Shown here: one piece after another, positions 1-12,600 of the stretch | How the letters are laid out: each line of letters starts with the position of its first letter | How positions within the stretch are numbered: position 1 is the stretch's first letter | NCBI GenBank assembly: GCA_009760855.2 | Contig: WPIO01000019.1 | Location: 5,870,501 to 5,934,500, forward strand | Reading direction: 5' to 3' | Source: Cristatella mucedo | Lineage: Eukaryota; Bryozoa; Phylactolaemata; Cristatellidae | DNA: 64,000 nt | The notes under the pieces: generated by a model | Told to the model about the DNA's origin: nothing | The model's database searches: none | Seen by the model: the letters and a program-made list of their open reading frames with translations, nothing else | Program-made: the position numbers and the translations under genes

Positions 1-452
1 GACGTCGTCACTACTTCGAGTCGGTTTAAAGCTCTAATACGTTTCTGTGAATCTCAAGTCTGTGGCGAGTTTAAATTACTGCAACAGCTAGGTTTTTCTC
101 GTGACTGCACTCACTACCTTTTGAGGAAGCAGCGGCACAAAAAATGCAGCTAAAGTCTAGCATTGGGAAGAACAAGTTGCCAAAGCTGCACGCGTTGACG
201 CACACGTGTGCTCACACATCACTAGCTGGACTCAGATCACCTGTAAATGCGTGCTTACTAACAAAACTGTTAAAAGCTGGCAGACAGTAACAATGAGAAA
301 TCAATAAATCAATATGTAAGAAAAGAAAGTAAAAAATATAGGTCGATATATAAGACTTATGTCATCATCATCAATGTCATTCTATCCTCCCATATGTTTG
401 CCACAATTCCCACGGCAACGACGCTCCACACATTTGTGCTTGATATGCCTTT
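1..452. other. Downstream flank of OAF
   Basis: This should contain the OAF 3' UTR. No coding region or recognisable repeat is visible, and neither AATAAA nor ATTAAA occurs on the minus strand, so the polyadenylation site is either non-canonical or outside the window. Confidence 0.4.
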
Positions 453-730
453 TCACCATTGCCAGAAGCAGTCCAATTTATGTGACATAGGAAACTCGTA
501 TACTCTGCGTGCGCTGCATGCCCGTATGCCACAACGGTACTTGACAGCCATCCCCGCATCGTCGTAGCCATCACAAAACTTCAGCGAACATGGATACCAG
601 CCGATGTTCACTTCGTACTGGCACAGACATTGTTGGCTCAGAAAGCTAGTGGCCGAGCAAGCAGTTGTCGATGCAGCCTTCGGCAGTCGGTGGGTAGCAA
701 GCAGCAACTCGTCAAGAGACACTGCTCTCA
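453..730 (-). CDS. OAF: OAF exon 4 (Cys-rich C-terminus, stop)
   Basis: The last coding exon holds the diagnostic OAF tail: CLCQYEVNIGWYPCSLKFC, then KYRCGIRACSARR, then LDCFWQW and TGA. The cysteines are likely disulphide bonded in the secreted protein. The acceptor is ATCTTTTAG, phase 1. Confidence 0.95.
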
Positions 731-3700
731 CTAAAAGATAATTAAAAAAAATTACTAAATTAAATTAAATTAAAAAACATGCTGACAATAGTTCACTCAT
801 CACACAATTCAAACGCCCGCTCGTGTGCAGGCAAGACTGCTTAAGAAAACCAACAACTGTAGAATGTAGCACGGATAAACCCACTGAATGTGAAAGTGCT
901 CAAGCCAGTGCAGCTTTATAACCTGCTTCCAAGCCTTCATACGAAGGCACAAACGTGAAATACGAGACTGCGTGATCTCAGCTTCATTGGGGGACTTTTC
1001 TTTATTTTCAAAATGTAGAGCGACCGAAGGCGAAGACTTGGCGGCTTTCAAAAACGTCTGCCTTTAGCAGGCCCACCTCTGGATTACTAGGTCTGCTGTT
1101 TCTAATGCCGAGCTAGCGAGACAATCGTTTCTACTAGACTTGACATAGCACTTAAAGCCGCAGATCAACTATTTTCACTCATGTACTCAAGCCGAACCCA
1201 ACGGTACTGACTGAATGCATGTGCAAGTTTCTAATTGCAAACCAGGTGCCAAGCTGCAACCATTAAACCGGCTACGAATTGCGAGAAGAGGCTCTAACCA
1301 TGCTCGATTTACACGGGTCCAGATACGCGGCACTAACTCAAACGTGCTGTCCGCTGCAGTGATCGCGAGCAACCGAATGCACGCGTGGCCTTAAGCAGCG
1401 GTCAGTGGTCGCGAGTAAAGCAAAAATTTCAAAATACAGAATGACCGAAGCCCTGCAGCCGTGAGACTGTGAGCAGATAACTGTCAGACTGTGAGCAGAT
1501 AACTGTCATAACTTTCACCACGAGCAGCGGCAGTCACTTAAAGATCCTTACAACACACATTCATTTCATGCCAAGAATGACCACGGCCGTCATAGTTTGC
1601 ACAATGTTTACAGTAAATTGCCTTTCCTGTACATTAGACGTCATCTGCCACTGCTTATCTCAGGGCAAAGCACGACACTATGGGCACATGATGTATGGAT
1701 TATGATGAAGGAACAAGGATTATTGCTGAACCAGCACGACCACTTCATAGTATGCAACCACCAGGGCATTTTAGACTACATACATACCCATTCAACCCTA
1801 TGGCTGTTAAAAAAACGAATGCAAAAAGCAGATTACAGCGGTTGAATATTGTTGGAGAACACACCAAACAAACAGGAGACCGAACTGCCCTTTCCAAGGC
1901 CCAGAGGTAGTAAAACCTCAAATAAACTTTCCTAGCAGTCTTGGCTCCTGACTACACATAGCACATGTGTGAGCACATCAAGATGAAATTTTCATAAAAT
2001 AACACTTTTTGTAATCAAGTTATAGGCATATCACCCAATAGTACTTGCATTTTTGTAAGCAACAAAACTCCACGGAAAGAAAGTGTGCTAATTTATCAAC
2101 TTTGCTCATGCCCGTACGACCAAGTACATGCTTAGTAGAAAAGCCGGGCTGTGGACCGGCAGCTGCACACAGGTTTTGGGGTCAGGTCTTGCACAGTACA
2201 ATTGGGGAGAGCATAAGCTGCGACTTCGGAGTGCTGAAGAGCTATAAACCATGTAGCCAGAATTTTACGAAGGCTAACAGCAACAATTTCAACGATATCT
2301 ATCTTGACGATATTGAGACTTCGACAATGAAGTATTTTACTAAAAAAAAAGCGAGTGGCGATAGAGCTGCGGCATATCTCATCCAATGGACAGCCATCAA
2401 GCAGATGGTTCTAATGCATATATGAGCGTTACCAGGCTTTAACGTGACGTTAGCTCTTGTTCGACAAAGCCGTCTACCCAGAAGAAAGTAAAAACAGGTT
2501 CGGCTTGACCTAAACCCACATTCTACTAGTCAAGTGTTACTGAAGTATTAGTCACAAACTTACACTATCAAAGAGTGATGAGCTAAGGCCTTGGGGACCC
2601 ATACAAATGCAGCGAGCCAAACAGGCCACTAATGCACACAATGAGAAACTTAAAGATTTGCCAAAGTGTGCGCATTCCACATGCACGGCAATTCTGCCCA
2701 AGAATAAAAAACAAGACGGTACTGCAGCCCACTTATCTGGGCCAAAGCTGGAAGGTAAAAGCCCGTGTCTTAGGTACTTATTAGTCCAATCAGATGGCCA
2801 CCTATAGATATGGTAGGTAGATGGAGTATATAGAGCAGATACACAGCCACATAAACAACGAAACTGTAGCCCACTGCAAGACAGAGAAGACAGCAGCAGG
2901 CCACATAAACTTGTAGCAAGTTGACAATGCAAGATGGCAGCCGGAGTAAGTTGGGTTTGATCGGCAGGCCAGACAACTTGGAAGTGAGTGCTACATGCAG
3001 AAATCTGCTAATATTTCTGGAAATGTCTCATTAAGGACAACATTAGAACCAAGGAAGGAGAATAAATGGTGGAATATAAAAAGCCGGCAACCCATACGTA
3101 TGCAACAGCCTCGCTAGCTAGCACAGGTCAAGCTTTATTGAGCAGCAGGAATCCTCAAAAGAAGGCTCCAGAAGTAAATAGCATGTCAAGCACCATACTT
3201 TCTTTCTTGAAAGTAACGGCATGGTATATTGTGACACGCAATGTCAATCGATGCAAGTGCCGGAACAAAGTGCAGAGTACAGCCAAATTTACGAGCTCTT
3301 GCTAAACAGTGCCTTAGCTACACTAGACTGGTCTGCCACCTATCGACATCTGTTATCTCCACGGGTGTAGCTCAAGCAAAAATACATTAATGCTTGTTGT
3401 TCACATCAGCAGATGCACACAGAATCCGAGCCGACTTGCTTAATTGCATAAGTAGAGCAATTGCATAGCTAGAATAACCTTGAAAATGATAACTTCTGGT
3501 GCCTAAGCCAAGCGATGGAAATATAGCACTGCACCTAGGGTAACACCCACATTTGGCATGGAAATCCTGACAGGGAGAGCACACGGTCGCTTAATTGCAG
3601 AGCCCAGATCAGCAGTCCTGCCTTCCGGCACAGTTTACTAGAAACCAGCACCACGAAAGGGGCAAGGTTCGGTAAGCCGACAGGAAGCAGAAACACCGCG

Positions 3701-6700
3701 CTTTGCTAAGAGGCTGCACTTTCGATACTGCGTGTCTTGCAATGCTATTATGAGCAAATGAAAGACCATCAAGACAGAATTAGCTAGAAGGCACCTTCCT
3801 TTCGGAGGCAACTGCAGAGTAGCCACAAAGTGGATACAGCCTCTTACCGTTGGCGATAGCTCGTAGCTCATCCTCACTGGTGAGTATCATAGCCTGTGGG
3901 GTGCTGCATAATTTCGATATATAGGCACTTATCAAGTAAGACTTGCTGGGATCGACATTTATGTCAACCTGATAAATACGTGCCGACTGAGATTCCTCTG
4001 CCACTCTTATTGTCTGTGGGTTTTTCTAAAAGTATTAGCGAATATACTGTCAGAAGCAGCAGCCTTAGCAGCAGTAGGCATTTCAAAAAGAGCGTAGTAT
4101 CAGAAAAATGATGACCTTATGACCACGCAGCAAACATCATACTTCATAGCCAACACACAGTGTGGTCGCTTTCGGTTGGCCAGACTTTGCGCCATTAGTG
4201 ACTTGTTGACATCCTTTTGCATTCAGCTTATAACTGCATTTTCCTCAACACAGTCCCCTGACATTTGCCATAATTTAGAACTCGGATCTTTGACGAATTT
4301 GCCCAGGACATGCCGTTTGACTTAACTTAATTTCCCTTTCCATCTTGAGGTTCCATTCTAAGGTTGACACGAGCAATATGAGACCGGCTCTCGGTCAAAT
4401 ACCACCCCTATATACGAGATCAAATGGAGGATTAATGCCCAGGTTTCGGAGACGGAACACATAAACAAAGCTTCTTGATGAAGCAAAGCATGACGATATA
4501 CAAATCTTTGCATTATTTGTTGGTTTAAATAGTGCTAGAGCAGTGAAAATTCTCGAGGGGCTGATGCTCTATGAGAATTTGGAGCATTCTGGCCTCTTTG
4601 AGTGATTATGGTGGGAATTCTATGAAAGAGGCTACGAGCAAAACAGAGAGCAACCCGACAGAGCATTGCCGGGTGGTGGTCGATCTAACACGTGCCATTC
4701 ATTCCTGAACACGAAATAACTCTCCAGTGTACAACTAAGTGACAAACACGTAGTCTCCGAGTATGCTTACTTGTCTGACATAAAAAAACCTCTTCAAATG
4801 GCTTTAATACCTGCACTTTTGCAGTGCACTGAAGCAACAGTATGGAGGTACTCATCTATATATTCTTTTATAATGTTGAAGCCCCCCACAACTGCCCAAT
4901 GTGACACTGCCCACCAGTAATTTTGGGGCACCGGATAGATATGAAATACAAAGAGGGATTAATCGGCTCCCTCACTTCCGATCCCCTTTCCGGTCGACGT
5001 GAGAGTGGTAACCCACGTGACAATGTTGTTGATGCTATAAGAATCAATTAATAACTTTGGGCCCAAAGGGGTCATCCAGGCGCAATCAGTCGATGGTGCA
5101 AATTGACTGACAGGCAAAGCTACAAGAGCGTGATAAAAACTACACATCGAGTAAAGAACTCATCCCTCCAAGTAGCTAGTGGTGACATCCTCTGAGAAAG
5201 GGGAGACATGCCTTTGCAAGACTTTTCTCGGAGGAGTTTGCATTACCAGTCAAGCCATCTTGGCTAGTCATTTCAGCCCTCGGTGCAGAGGCAGCGCCTG
5301 TCATGCGCCATGGCTTGGTAGCTGGCAACCGAATCGAACAGGCTGCCATGACCCCTTCGCTAGCCTAAAGGTAAAGTATAATTACAAGCCAATCCGGCAC
5401 ATTTGGAAAGCTATCTTGTATGTCAACCCATATTCTAAATGGAAGATGGAGCTGCGATAAAACGTATCCCATCATTCGGTGGGCTACTGGCAAAGTCAGA
5501 GTGCTAAGACACAACTAGCCAATCCGGGACTGTCAATATCCTGGCCATTGCTTTCATAGTGGCTCCGGTTTTGCCAAATTTGCCCAAGGCCAGAGTGGCA
5601 TCTTAAAGATGAGGGAGTGTGAAGACAGCCTGACACAGATGGCCTCTGAACCTGCCACTGCCGACGAAGATGGGTTAGATATTTTTCAGTACTTTTAAAA
5701 TAGAGATCTACCGAAGGCCGTCGGTAAAGGAACCAAGAAAAAATCTTGCCTTGATCAGGGGCTCCGATCCCACAACCTTTTGTTTACTAGTCAAAGGGAG
5801 GTCTCCCTAACTTGCCAGACTGGCTTGCAATTCCATTCTAGGCCATGGTCACAATCAGGAAAAGCACTTTCACAGCACAGCCACAAAAACAGCATAACAG
5901 TTAAACTTGGGCCATGTTGCCCATGCCACGTCCCCAACTTCCACTGATGGCAACCACTTGGAGATTGACAAAACTCCTAATAAGTAATACGTCCTGTTGC
6001 ACTCACATTGCTATTAACACAGAATGAAACGTTCGTTATTTCATTAAAACTGCAACAAGTTCCAGTTTACTTTTGAACTGGTCACCTGGTGACACACCAA
6101 AACACCAGGCCCCCAAATTCCATAGAGAGCCTTGCTAACTGCCTTAGATACTACTTATGTGCCAATGCGCTTTGCACAACTGGACACCGGTGCTTGTGTT
6201 ACTTGAAGCAGGAGCATCATGCTTTTGCATCTTTTGCATTCATGCAGGCTCACTGCAAAGAGTAAACGACTGCGGTCACAGCCAGTGTGTACCTGCCGCA
6301 GCTTGGACACAGCCTCCACACTGATGAAGTCACCCGCCGTAAAGTGGTTGACGAAGCACAGCTCTCGAAAGGGTGGCTGGCCTAAATCTTCTTCACCGAG
6401 GATAACAATTCTGAATATCTGAACTCCCTAAAACATACCAAACCACATTACAAATAACTCTAATGCGATACCAGGTGCCTGTACACAACAGCACATGTTC
6501 CCTTTTGTGCAGTCTAATTTGAAGGCTAAATGAAGACCATGTATCACTAAGCACAGATCTACTTTCGGATGTGCAGCATTTAATTGAACCAGAGTCATCT
6601 GAATCCACAGCCCATTTTGTGCAACGTCAATGGAAATATAACGTTCTGTGCAATGACATGCATGGCAAATTCATGGGTAAAAGCCTGACTTGTACAAGTA

Positions 6701-9382
6701 CTAACCACAGCCAAAGGATACATAAGGTGACAAGAGTGATGACTACAAGACATGAACACGAAAGGCAATGGAGAGGTTTAAAACTTAACAATAACGACAC
6801 CTCAATTTGGAAGCATGCACAAAACCATGCCTCCGCCATTGATAGATGCTAAATGGGTCAGCGACGGTCTCAATCGCAAGAGTCATTGCTTTGTTTCTGT
6901 GAGACTTTTTGCTTCAGGATTGCAACTGTGCTTCCTATAGTAGCTCAACTTGTCCATGGTAAACCTGTATCGATGGCAGAATGAGAAATGCCCCGGTAGA
7001 GCAAGAAAAATGACTGATATTGCAAAAGAATACACTGGGGAAATGGGCTGAATCTGCAATACAGAATCTCGAATCAACTGTGGCTCAGCAGCCTGAAAGA
7101 AGATCTAGCACCTGCTCATCTTAAAACAATGCCGCTCAAGATCATGAGGTAGAAACCGACTGATCAATTCTTACAACATCTTGATAGAACAGCAAACACA
7201 GCAAGAAACCTGTCTCATTTGTCAGGCTGCATGGCTCCCACCTATGTGCCTCCTTGCTTGATTTAACGGAGATTGGGCAAAAACCCAACAAAGCCAAAGA
7301 GAGATGGGAGTTGATTTTTGTAAAGGACGTGAGTTCATCTCATACAAGATACCTTGTTAGTATAACCTCATTCACAGATGAAAAAACATTGTGCTGACCC
7401 AACGCCTGATGATGGTATTCTGGGGTCACCCTTGAAGTGGACCACTTATATAAGTGCCAAGTAGTCACTGCTGACCACACAGCTTACTTGCCCAGTGACC
7501 AGCATACTCGGGAATGCCTTGAGAATCTAATTCTTCCGATAGGTATGAAGAGCAGTTGCGATCATACTTTGAAAATTCTCCACAAATATTTAAGGCACGT
7601 TGCAAAAATTTAATAAGATATTGCTGTGTATGTCAGGATGTCAACAGCCACAACATTTCTAAGTAGAAAGCAAGTCCACATAAACAATTAGGAAACACTA
7701 AAATATGAAAGCATATAAAAACATACTGGCAGACTCGACAATGTTTCGGCAAGGACATGGGAACTAAACTTACATAATAACTGTAATGAATGAAGTATTT
7801 GTATAACGTACCCAATGTGAACCAAGTGTCTTTCTATGCACTTTCCACAGGGTGCCGAGGACACGTCATCAATTAAAATCAATCATCCTTCTAGATCAGC
7901 GGTTCTCAACCTGTGGGTCGCGACCCCTTTGGGGATCGAACGACCCTTTCACAGGGTTCGCCTAAGACCATCCGAAAACGTGCATTTCCACATTTTGCAC
8001 ACAATAATTTTATGGTTGGGGGTCACCACAACATGAGGAACTGTATTAAAGGGTCGCCACATTAGGAAGGTTCAGAACCGAGGCTCTAGATGATCAAAAA
8101 GTAAGTTTGCACCCAATTTTTGACTTCATATAGCAATTACGAGGTGATCTATGAACTGCTTTAAGCACAAGATGGGAAACCGTGTCTATTAACTTGCCAG
8201 AAAGATCATATATAAGGCTACGGGTTTCCAATATCAGGATATTGGAATTGAGAATTATGCTCGCAATCTCGGACTCATCTGATATAAAGCTGAGCCTTCG
8301 GTGTTTTCGGCTAGATCGGTGGTTCTCCAACAAACTATCGCAGAGGTACGTGACTGCCGTATCGTTCAAGACAAAGCAACCGGTTCAGTCGCCAAGAAAA
8401 ATATTGGTTGAATCGTCAACTGAATTTATATTTTGGTCGGCGAACTTCTGGGATATCGTATCGCGCGATCGAAAGAGAGAAGAATGAAGTCCCACAGTCT
8501 TCCGGAGTTGAGCTAGCGACATCTGAAACCCGTGGTGCACGTCACACCAACTCACCCTTACGGCAGGCAGAGACAGTAGCTAGAAAGACAGCGCTACGAC
8601 TACGACTGGGGGCTGTTGGAGCTCTACAGAGCGAACAAAAAATAATAATATGTCGCGTCATTCCTCGAATGTCGACCGACCTCCGAAACACAGGGGTGAA
8701 ACGTACCAGCTCACCCAATGTCCTCGTGACTTGTCGTGGCTCGAAAGCCGCTGCAAGACACGTGATGTTAATGTCGCGTTTACGACGTAGCGACGCCGTC
8801 AAAGCCAAGGCGGCTTTCAATGGTATATAAATAATGGCCGACAGATAAATATCACCGAAAAATGAGCAACAAGCATTGACAAATCGTCGGAAGAGCAGTC
8901 GAGGATGTTAGTAGCACATAAGTAGCAGCGACGACCGGCGGAAAAGGAATTGCAGGAATCGGTAGCGTAAGAGAAAAAGTTACTGCGCAGGAGTTGAGAA
9001 AGCATCTCCCCACGAGGTAAAATCGAAAGCATCTGAGACCAACAGTCTTGAAGCGCGAACGCACTTTTAAGTGCAGGACTAAGGCAAGAGTATGCAAAGA
9101 ACAAGGTGGGCGCACCGATAACCAAGACTGCAGCTCAATGCAACAACACTCAATGCGTCTGCATCAAGCGCACTCAAGTCACTAGCTTACTTTGTTATAG
9201 TCTATGAATTGCGTCACTTTGGTGAGATCAAAAGTTGTGAAAGTTAAATCAATCGTTCCGTTTTTCACGTTATCTGATATGACTTCCCGGACGACATTGC
9301 CATCCTTGTGTCTTACATTGACAACCAGCTCTGCGGTAACGCGGCATATAACAGTCAGTCCCAATATCGCGCCAAAGTGCAT
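453..9382 (-). CDS. OAF: Out at first (OAF) homologue, 4 exons
   Basis: Joined minus-strand exons 9191-9382, 6293-6427, 3848-4025 and 453-730 give 783 nt, or 260 residues plus TGA; the human protein is about 273 residues. All junctions are GT/AG and the phases fit (0, 0, 1). The protein has an N-terminal signal peptide (MHFGAILGLTVICRVTA), a sequon near residue 41, an exon-2 block IVILGEEDLGQPPFRELCFV, and a Cys-rich tail with GWYPCSLKFC and KYRCGIRAC, in the order seen in OAF. OAF is a secreted protein of poorly defined function, first named in Drosophila. The start is placed at the ATG at 9380-9382 because the signal peptide follows it directly. The gene is head to head with SNRPC. No AATAAA is visible downstream on the minus strand within the window. 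Confidence 0.9.
731..3847 (-). other. OAF intron 3
   Basis: This is a 3.1-kb intron with no recognised gene. A 22-bp direct repeat lies at 1465-1508. The segment near 1000-1080 (motif GAGCGACCGAAGG) resembles a segment near 5690-5790 in the next intron, suggesting an unclassified dispersed repeat. Confidence 0.5.
1465..1508. repeat. Perfect 22-bp tandem duplication
   Basis: Two adjacent identical copies of GACTGTGAGCAGATAACTGT plus CA occupy 1465-1486 and 1487-1508. Confidence 0.9.
3848..4025 (-). CDS. OAF: OAF exon 3
   Basis: This exon encodes 59 residues plus one base. It starts KNPQTIRVAEES and contains KLCSTPQAMILTSEDELRAI. In human OAF the corresponding KNP...R-AEE run directly follows KLRQ, so exon order is confirmed. 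The acceptor is CTTTTAG and the donor is AACG|GTAAGA, phase 1. Confidence 0.92.
4026..6292 (-). other. OAF intron 2
   Basis: This is a 2.3-kb intron with no supported coding region. The part at about 5690-5830 resembles the tRNA-headed repeats of this window (a B-box-like stretch on the minus strand, followed by a segment similar to 1000-1080), but it is too diverged to classify. Confidence 0.4.
6293..6427 (-). CDS. OAF: OAF exon 2
   Basis: This exon encodes 45 residues, beginning GVQIFRIVILGEED and ending VSKLRQ, which matches the OAF block that in human reads as a conserved LG-E...ALCFV segment. The acceptor is TTTTAG and the donor is CGGCAG|GTACAC. It is phase 0 on both sides. Confidence 0.92.
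6428..9190 (-). other. OAF intron 1
   Basis: This 2.8-kb intron holds a SPIN/URR1-like hAT element at 7897-8083 and a CpG-rich block at about 8460-8830. The rest shows no gene or repeat that I recognise. Confidence 0.5.
7897..8083 (+). mobile_element. Non-autonomous hAT element, SPIN/URR1-like, copy 1
   Basis: This is a 187-bp element with terminal inverted repeats (CAGCGGTTCTCAACCT at the left, AGGTTCAGAACCGAGG at the right). It is flanked by 8-bp near-identical duplications, TTCTAGAT at 7889-7896 and CTCTAGAT at 8084-8091. The duplication fits the nnnTAnnn rule of Buster-type hAT transposons, the group to which SPIN belongs. From memory, the body (GTGGGTCGCGACCCCTTTGG; GGTTGGGGGTCACCACAACA; GAGGAACTGTATTAAAGGGT) closely matches the short hAT elements called SPIN/URR1/OposCharlie in vertebrates. 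It has no coding capacity and needs a transposase in trans. A second copy lies at 61945-62132 in the opposite orientation. Confidence 0.88.
9191..9382 (-). CDS. OAF: OAF exon 1 (signal peptide and N-terminus)
   Basis: This exon encodes 64 residues: a hydrophobic signal peptide of about 17 residues, then a beta-rich segment (ELVVNVRHKDGNVVREV) and the sequon N-G-T. The donor is AACAAA|GTAAGC and the exon ends in phase 0 after IDYNK. The reading frame stays open upstream of the ATG but has no further ATG nearby. Confidence 0.9.
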
Positions 9383-9687
9383 CTCCTTCGTAGAGATCAC
9401 GGGGTGGAATCTGCGGCTTACGATCTTAAGGACGGAGGGGGCGATTCACCTACAGCAGCCCCATTTCAGAATATTGTGGTTATGTGACCTAGTAATATCA
9501 GAGATTTGTACGATAGCGGTATCCTTTTATATAGCTAAAAATTGGCTCCAATAATCTAAATAATTATTTATATTAACTATTTATCATTTTTAGGTATCCA
9601 AACCTTGAGCTCTAGCAAAGTCGTCACTCCGCCGCCACGGGGTAATCACTGCGAAGGCCGTTCGGCGCGTTCACCCGGTGTCCGGAT
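9383..9687. promoter_or_regulatory. Divergent OAF/SNRPC promoter region
   Basis: Only 305 bp separate the two start codons, which point away from each other. The gap contains ATTGG at 9541-9545 and CCAAT at 9548-9552, that is, one CCAAT box for each strand, an arrangement common in bidirectional promoters. The SNRPC side (9605-9690) is locally CpG rich. No clear TATA box is placed for either gene. Transcription start sites are not known. Confidence 0.6.
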
Positions 9688-9695
9688 ATGCCGAA
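9688..9695 (+). CDS. SNRPC: SNRPC exon 1 coding part (8 nt)
   Basis: Only ATGCCGAA is coding here, followed by the donor GTAAGC. It supplies Met, Pro and two bases of the Lys codon. The assignment rests on the phase-2 match to exon 2, which starts with the G needed to make AAG, and on the invariant MPK start of U1-C. Confidence 0.9.
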
Positions 9696-12600
9696 GTAAG
9701 CTTGTCGGTCTATGCTTAAAAATTGGGAGTCCACTTCACCCACCACCTAATGATAGTTATTTACTTATGATAAATTGGTCCATAGCTACCAACTGTCTTG
9801 TACCGTTCGTCGTGAGTGTGGCCTTAACGTGTAATTCCATGCCCCTTTATATATTTGCAGGTATTATTGTGATTACTGTGACACCTATCTGACGCACGAT
9901 TCCGTAAGTATTATCCAATGCGTGTAGTCCAGTTCATTTGGCTTATGTTAATTTGATTTTATGCACGGGGTCAAGTGTTTCGCTGCATCCGTGTGCATGT
10001 CTCGTTGCCTTTAGTGTGCTGGTCTGTAATGGGCCGCGCTGTCTATTTTAATTTCTGACTTTGAGTTTGACGTTAGCAGCGTATACGGACGATCCACTCC
10101 GCATTTCTTCGAGTGATAGGGGCGAAGACATTATCATAAAATTACTAGGTAGGGTATAGTCCGATACCCCAAAAAGTGGTCGGGATTTGGCCCAGTGGGT
10201 AAGCCCCGACCACTGTCGGACCGAGTTCGAAGTGGTTACTCCATTAGATGCTATGACTGGAAACATGCTTAGTTTCGACTGACGATAACGTATATTGAGT
10301 CGAGTCGCATGTTCTTGCCTTTGAGAGAGGCAAACTCCTGAGAATTTAGCTTGCTTGAATTTTGCTTGTCATTAGGGATCAATGCCTCGCAGTGCAAGCT
10401 TTAATGCCAAGTGATTAGGGGTAGGCACACTTTGAGTCACTTTATTAGTGCAGCCTCTTTCATGAAGGCATGATCGCTACGTAGACGATACCTATAGATG
10501 TATGTCCAAGGCTTTGGCACCACAGTACCACTTGAGAGCAGCCTTCGCAGTCAGTCTAGTCATTATATCTCTGTCCTTAGGGAATTAGCATTGCTAACTT
10601 CACTAGACTACAGTAAAGCTGTTTATATTGCTAGTAGAAGATCCAGTGTTGTTTTATGGGGCTTGCTTTTGACTGCTACTAGTTCTCCTAGCCCATATTT
10701 AAGCATTTTGAAATTACAACGTTCAGCTTCCAGAATATTGCCATCTTGATTTCTCACTTGTTCTACTGGGTTTGACCTGATTAGTGCCAGCAGTTGGACA
10801 TTTTGAGCCGGCTCCATACCGTTTGACTTCGAAAGTCTCTGCCTTGGGCAGTTTAGTTTTGGATTTGATTCCAGGGATACCTCGTCCTCCTACTGGTTGT
10901 GTTGGTTGTGGGATCAGCAGCAAAGCCTGAGACAGCTCATTTTTGACGTACTAGCCGAGTATTATACCCATGTCACGTGTGACGTGTTGGTTTATGCTTT
11001 ATTAAAATATGCCTTTCACAAATTTAGTATTGTGTTTGATAAAAATATGGAAAATGCAACTCGTTTGTATAGCGACCGAAAATAATTCAATCTCTATCAA
11101 GGTGCTAAACATATGCCGAAGGGCTCGAGCCCACGACGACCTGGTTCGTTAAATGCTATCATCTTAACCCTGGGGCCAAACCAGGGCAGTAAGATCCTTG
11201 TTTAGTCCGTGTTTAGTTAGATTCGTTCTGCTGATGTGATTCGTTGAGCAGAATTCTTGGTTGCATATGCCAGATCTAGATGCTAAGGATCAAGTCACCA
11301 TATATGCAAATGTCATTGTAGGACTGCCTCCGGCTGAAAGAAGTATCATCACCTTGTGACACACATTCTTGTTCATGACCACAAACAGACCCATTAGAGG
11401 AATATCAATAGTGTAGCAGAGTTGTAACCATGGTTTGGTTGCAATAAATTGCCTATTTTAAAGTTAGGTGTGAATGTTATTGTTAAAATCAGAATGGAAT
11501 GGCTTAATTACATGCCAAGTGATAGTGACCTGCAAGCCAACCATAGGGTGCTCACTCGATACGACAGGGGTCGTGGGCTTGAGTCCTAGGGTAGTAGATC
11601 CTTTATTGACCACTGCAAGTGGTGGGGATAGCGGTGAAGGCTCCTCTGCTGCTATAAAAAGGAGGCTGTTAAATTAGCTTACCATTTCTTAGCCATCCAA
11701 AATGGTTGCAAAATGGTTAATGAGTACTCCTGATTAAGAATTGGATGACCTTGTCTCTTGTTGCCCTATTTCACATCAGATGTGGTGACTGCTAGATGTG
11801 CACACAAAAATGGACCTTGGTTGTAATTCAGAAATTATGGCAGATTAAAATCTGTTAAAGGAATGCATTATTTGCCTGCCCTTTGATGTTGCGATCGAAG
11901 CAATGAATGAAATTATGGTGACTGTCAAAATCGTAATAATTAGAGTAGACCTTAATAATAATAATAATTATAATAATGATAATGCGCTTGATAAAGCGCC
12001 CACAGAGAACTTAAATCTCTTTCTAGGCGCTTTACATTTGCTGCAAAGGGAAATGCAATTGAATGGTGAGTAAAATCATGCTTGATATACAAACACAATG
12101 AATAATATGGTTAGGGGTGACATGCACAGGGTCAGCATGCAAATGTGGTTAGTGGCAGCATGCACAGTGTCAGCACGCATAAGCACATCAATGACGAATC
12201 ACTGGGACCCACTAAATGCTGTCCTAAATAGGTGTGTTTTTAAGCTCTTTTTAAATGTGGTCAAGTCAGGGGATGTTCTGATGCAAGTCGGGAGGGAGTT
12301 CCAGGCATTGGGAGCATACGAACTAAATGCACGGTATCCAAAGGATTTAAGGTGTGTACTAGGTATTGGTAGACTGTTGGATTCCGAAAAGCGAGTGGTA
12401 CGATGCTTGGCCTGATGGGGTAGTATATCGGAGAGATAGGCTCGAGCCATGGAATGAAGGGACCTAAAAGTGAGCGACGAATCCTTGAAGTCAATCCTTT
12501 GCTTGACTGGTAGCTAGTGCAGGTCGGCGAGAAGTGGAGTAATGTGGCAACTGTGACGCTCACGACAGACAAGCCTAGCTGCAGAATCTGAATGGCTTGC

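Noticed and set aside
9421..9520. Alternative site for the U1-C zinc finger (TATTGTGGTTATGTGACC)
   Set aside because: It gives YCGYVT followed by a stop. The true match with correct phase and splice sites is at 9861-9903.
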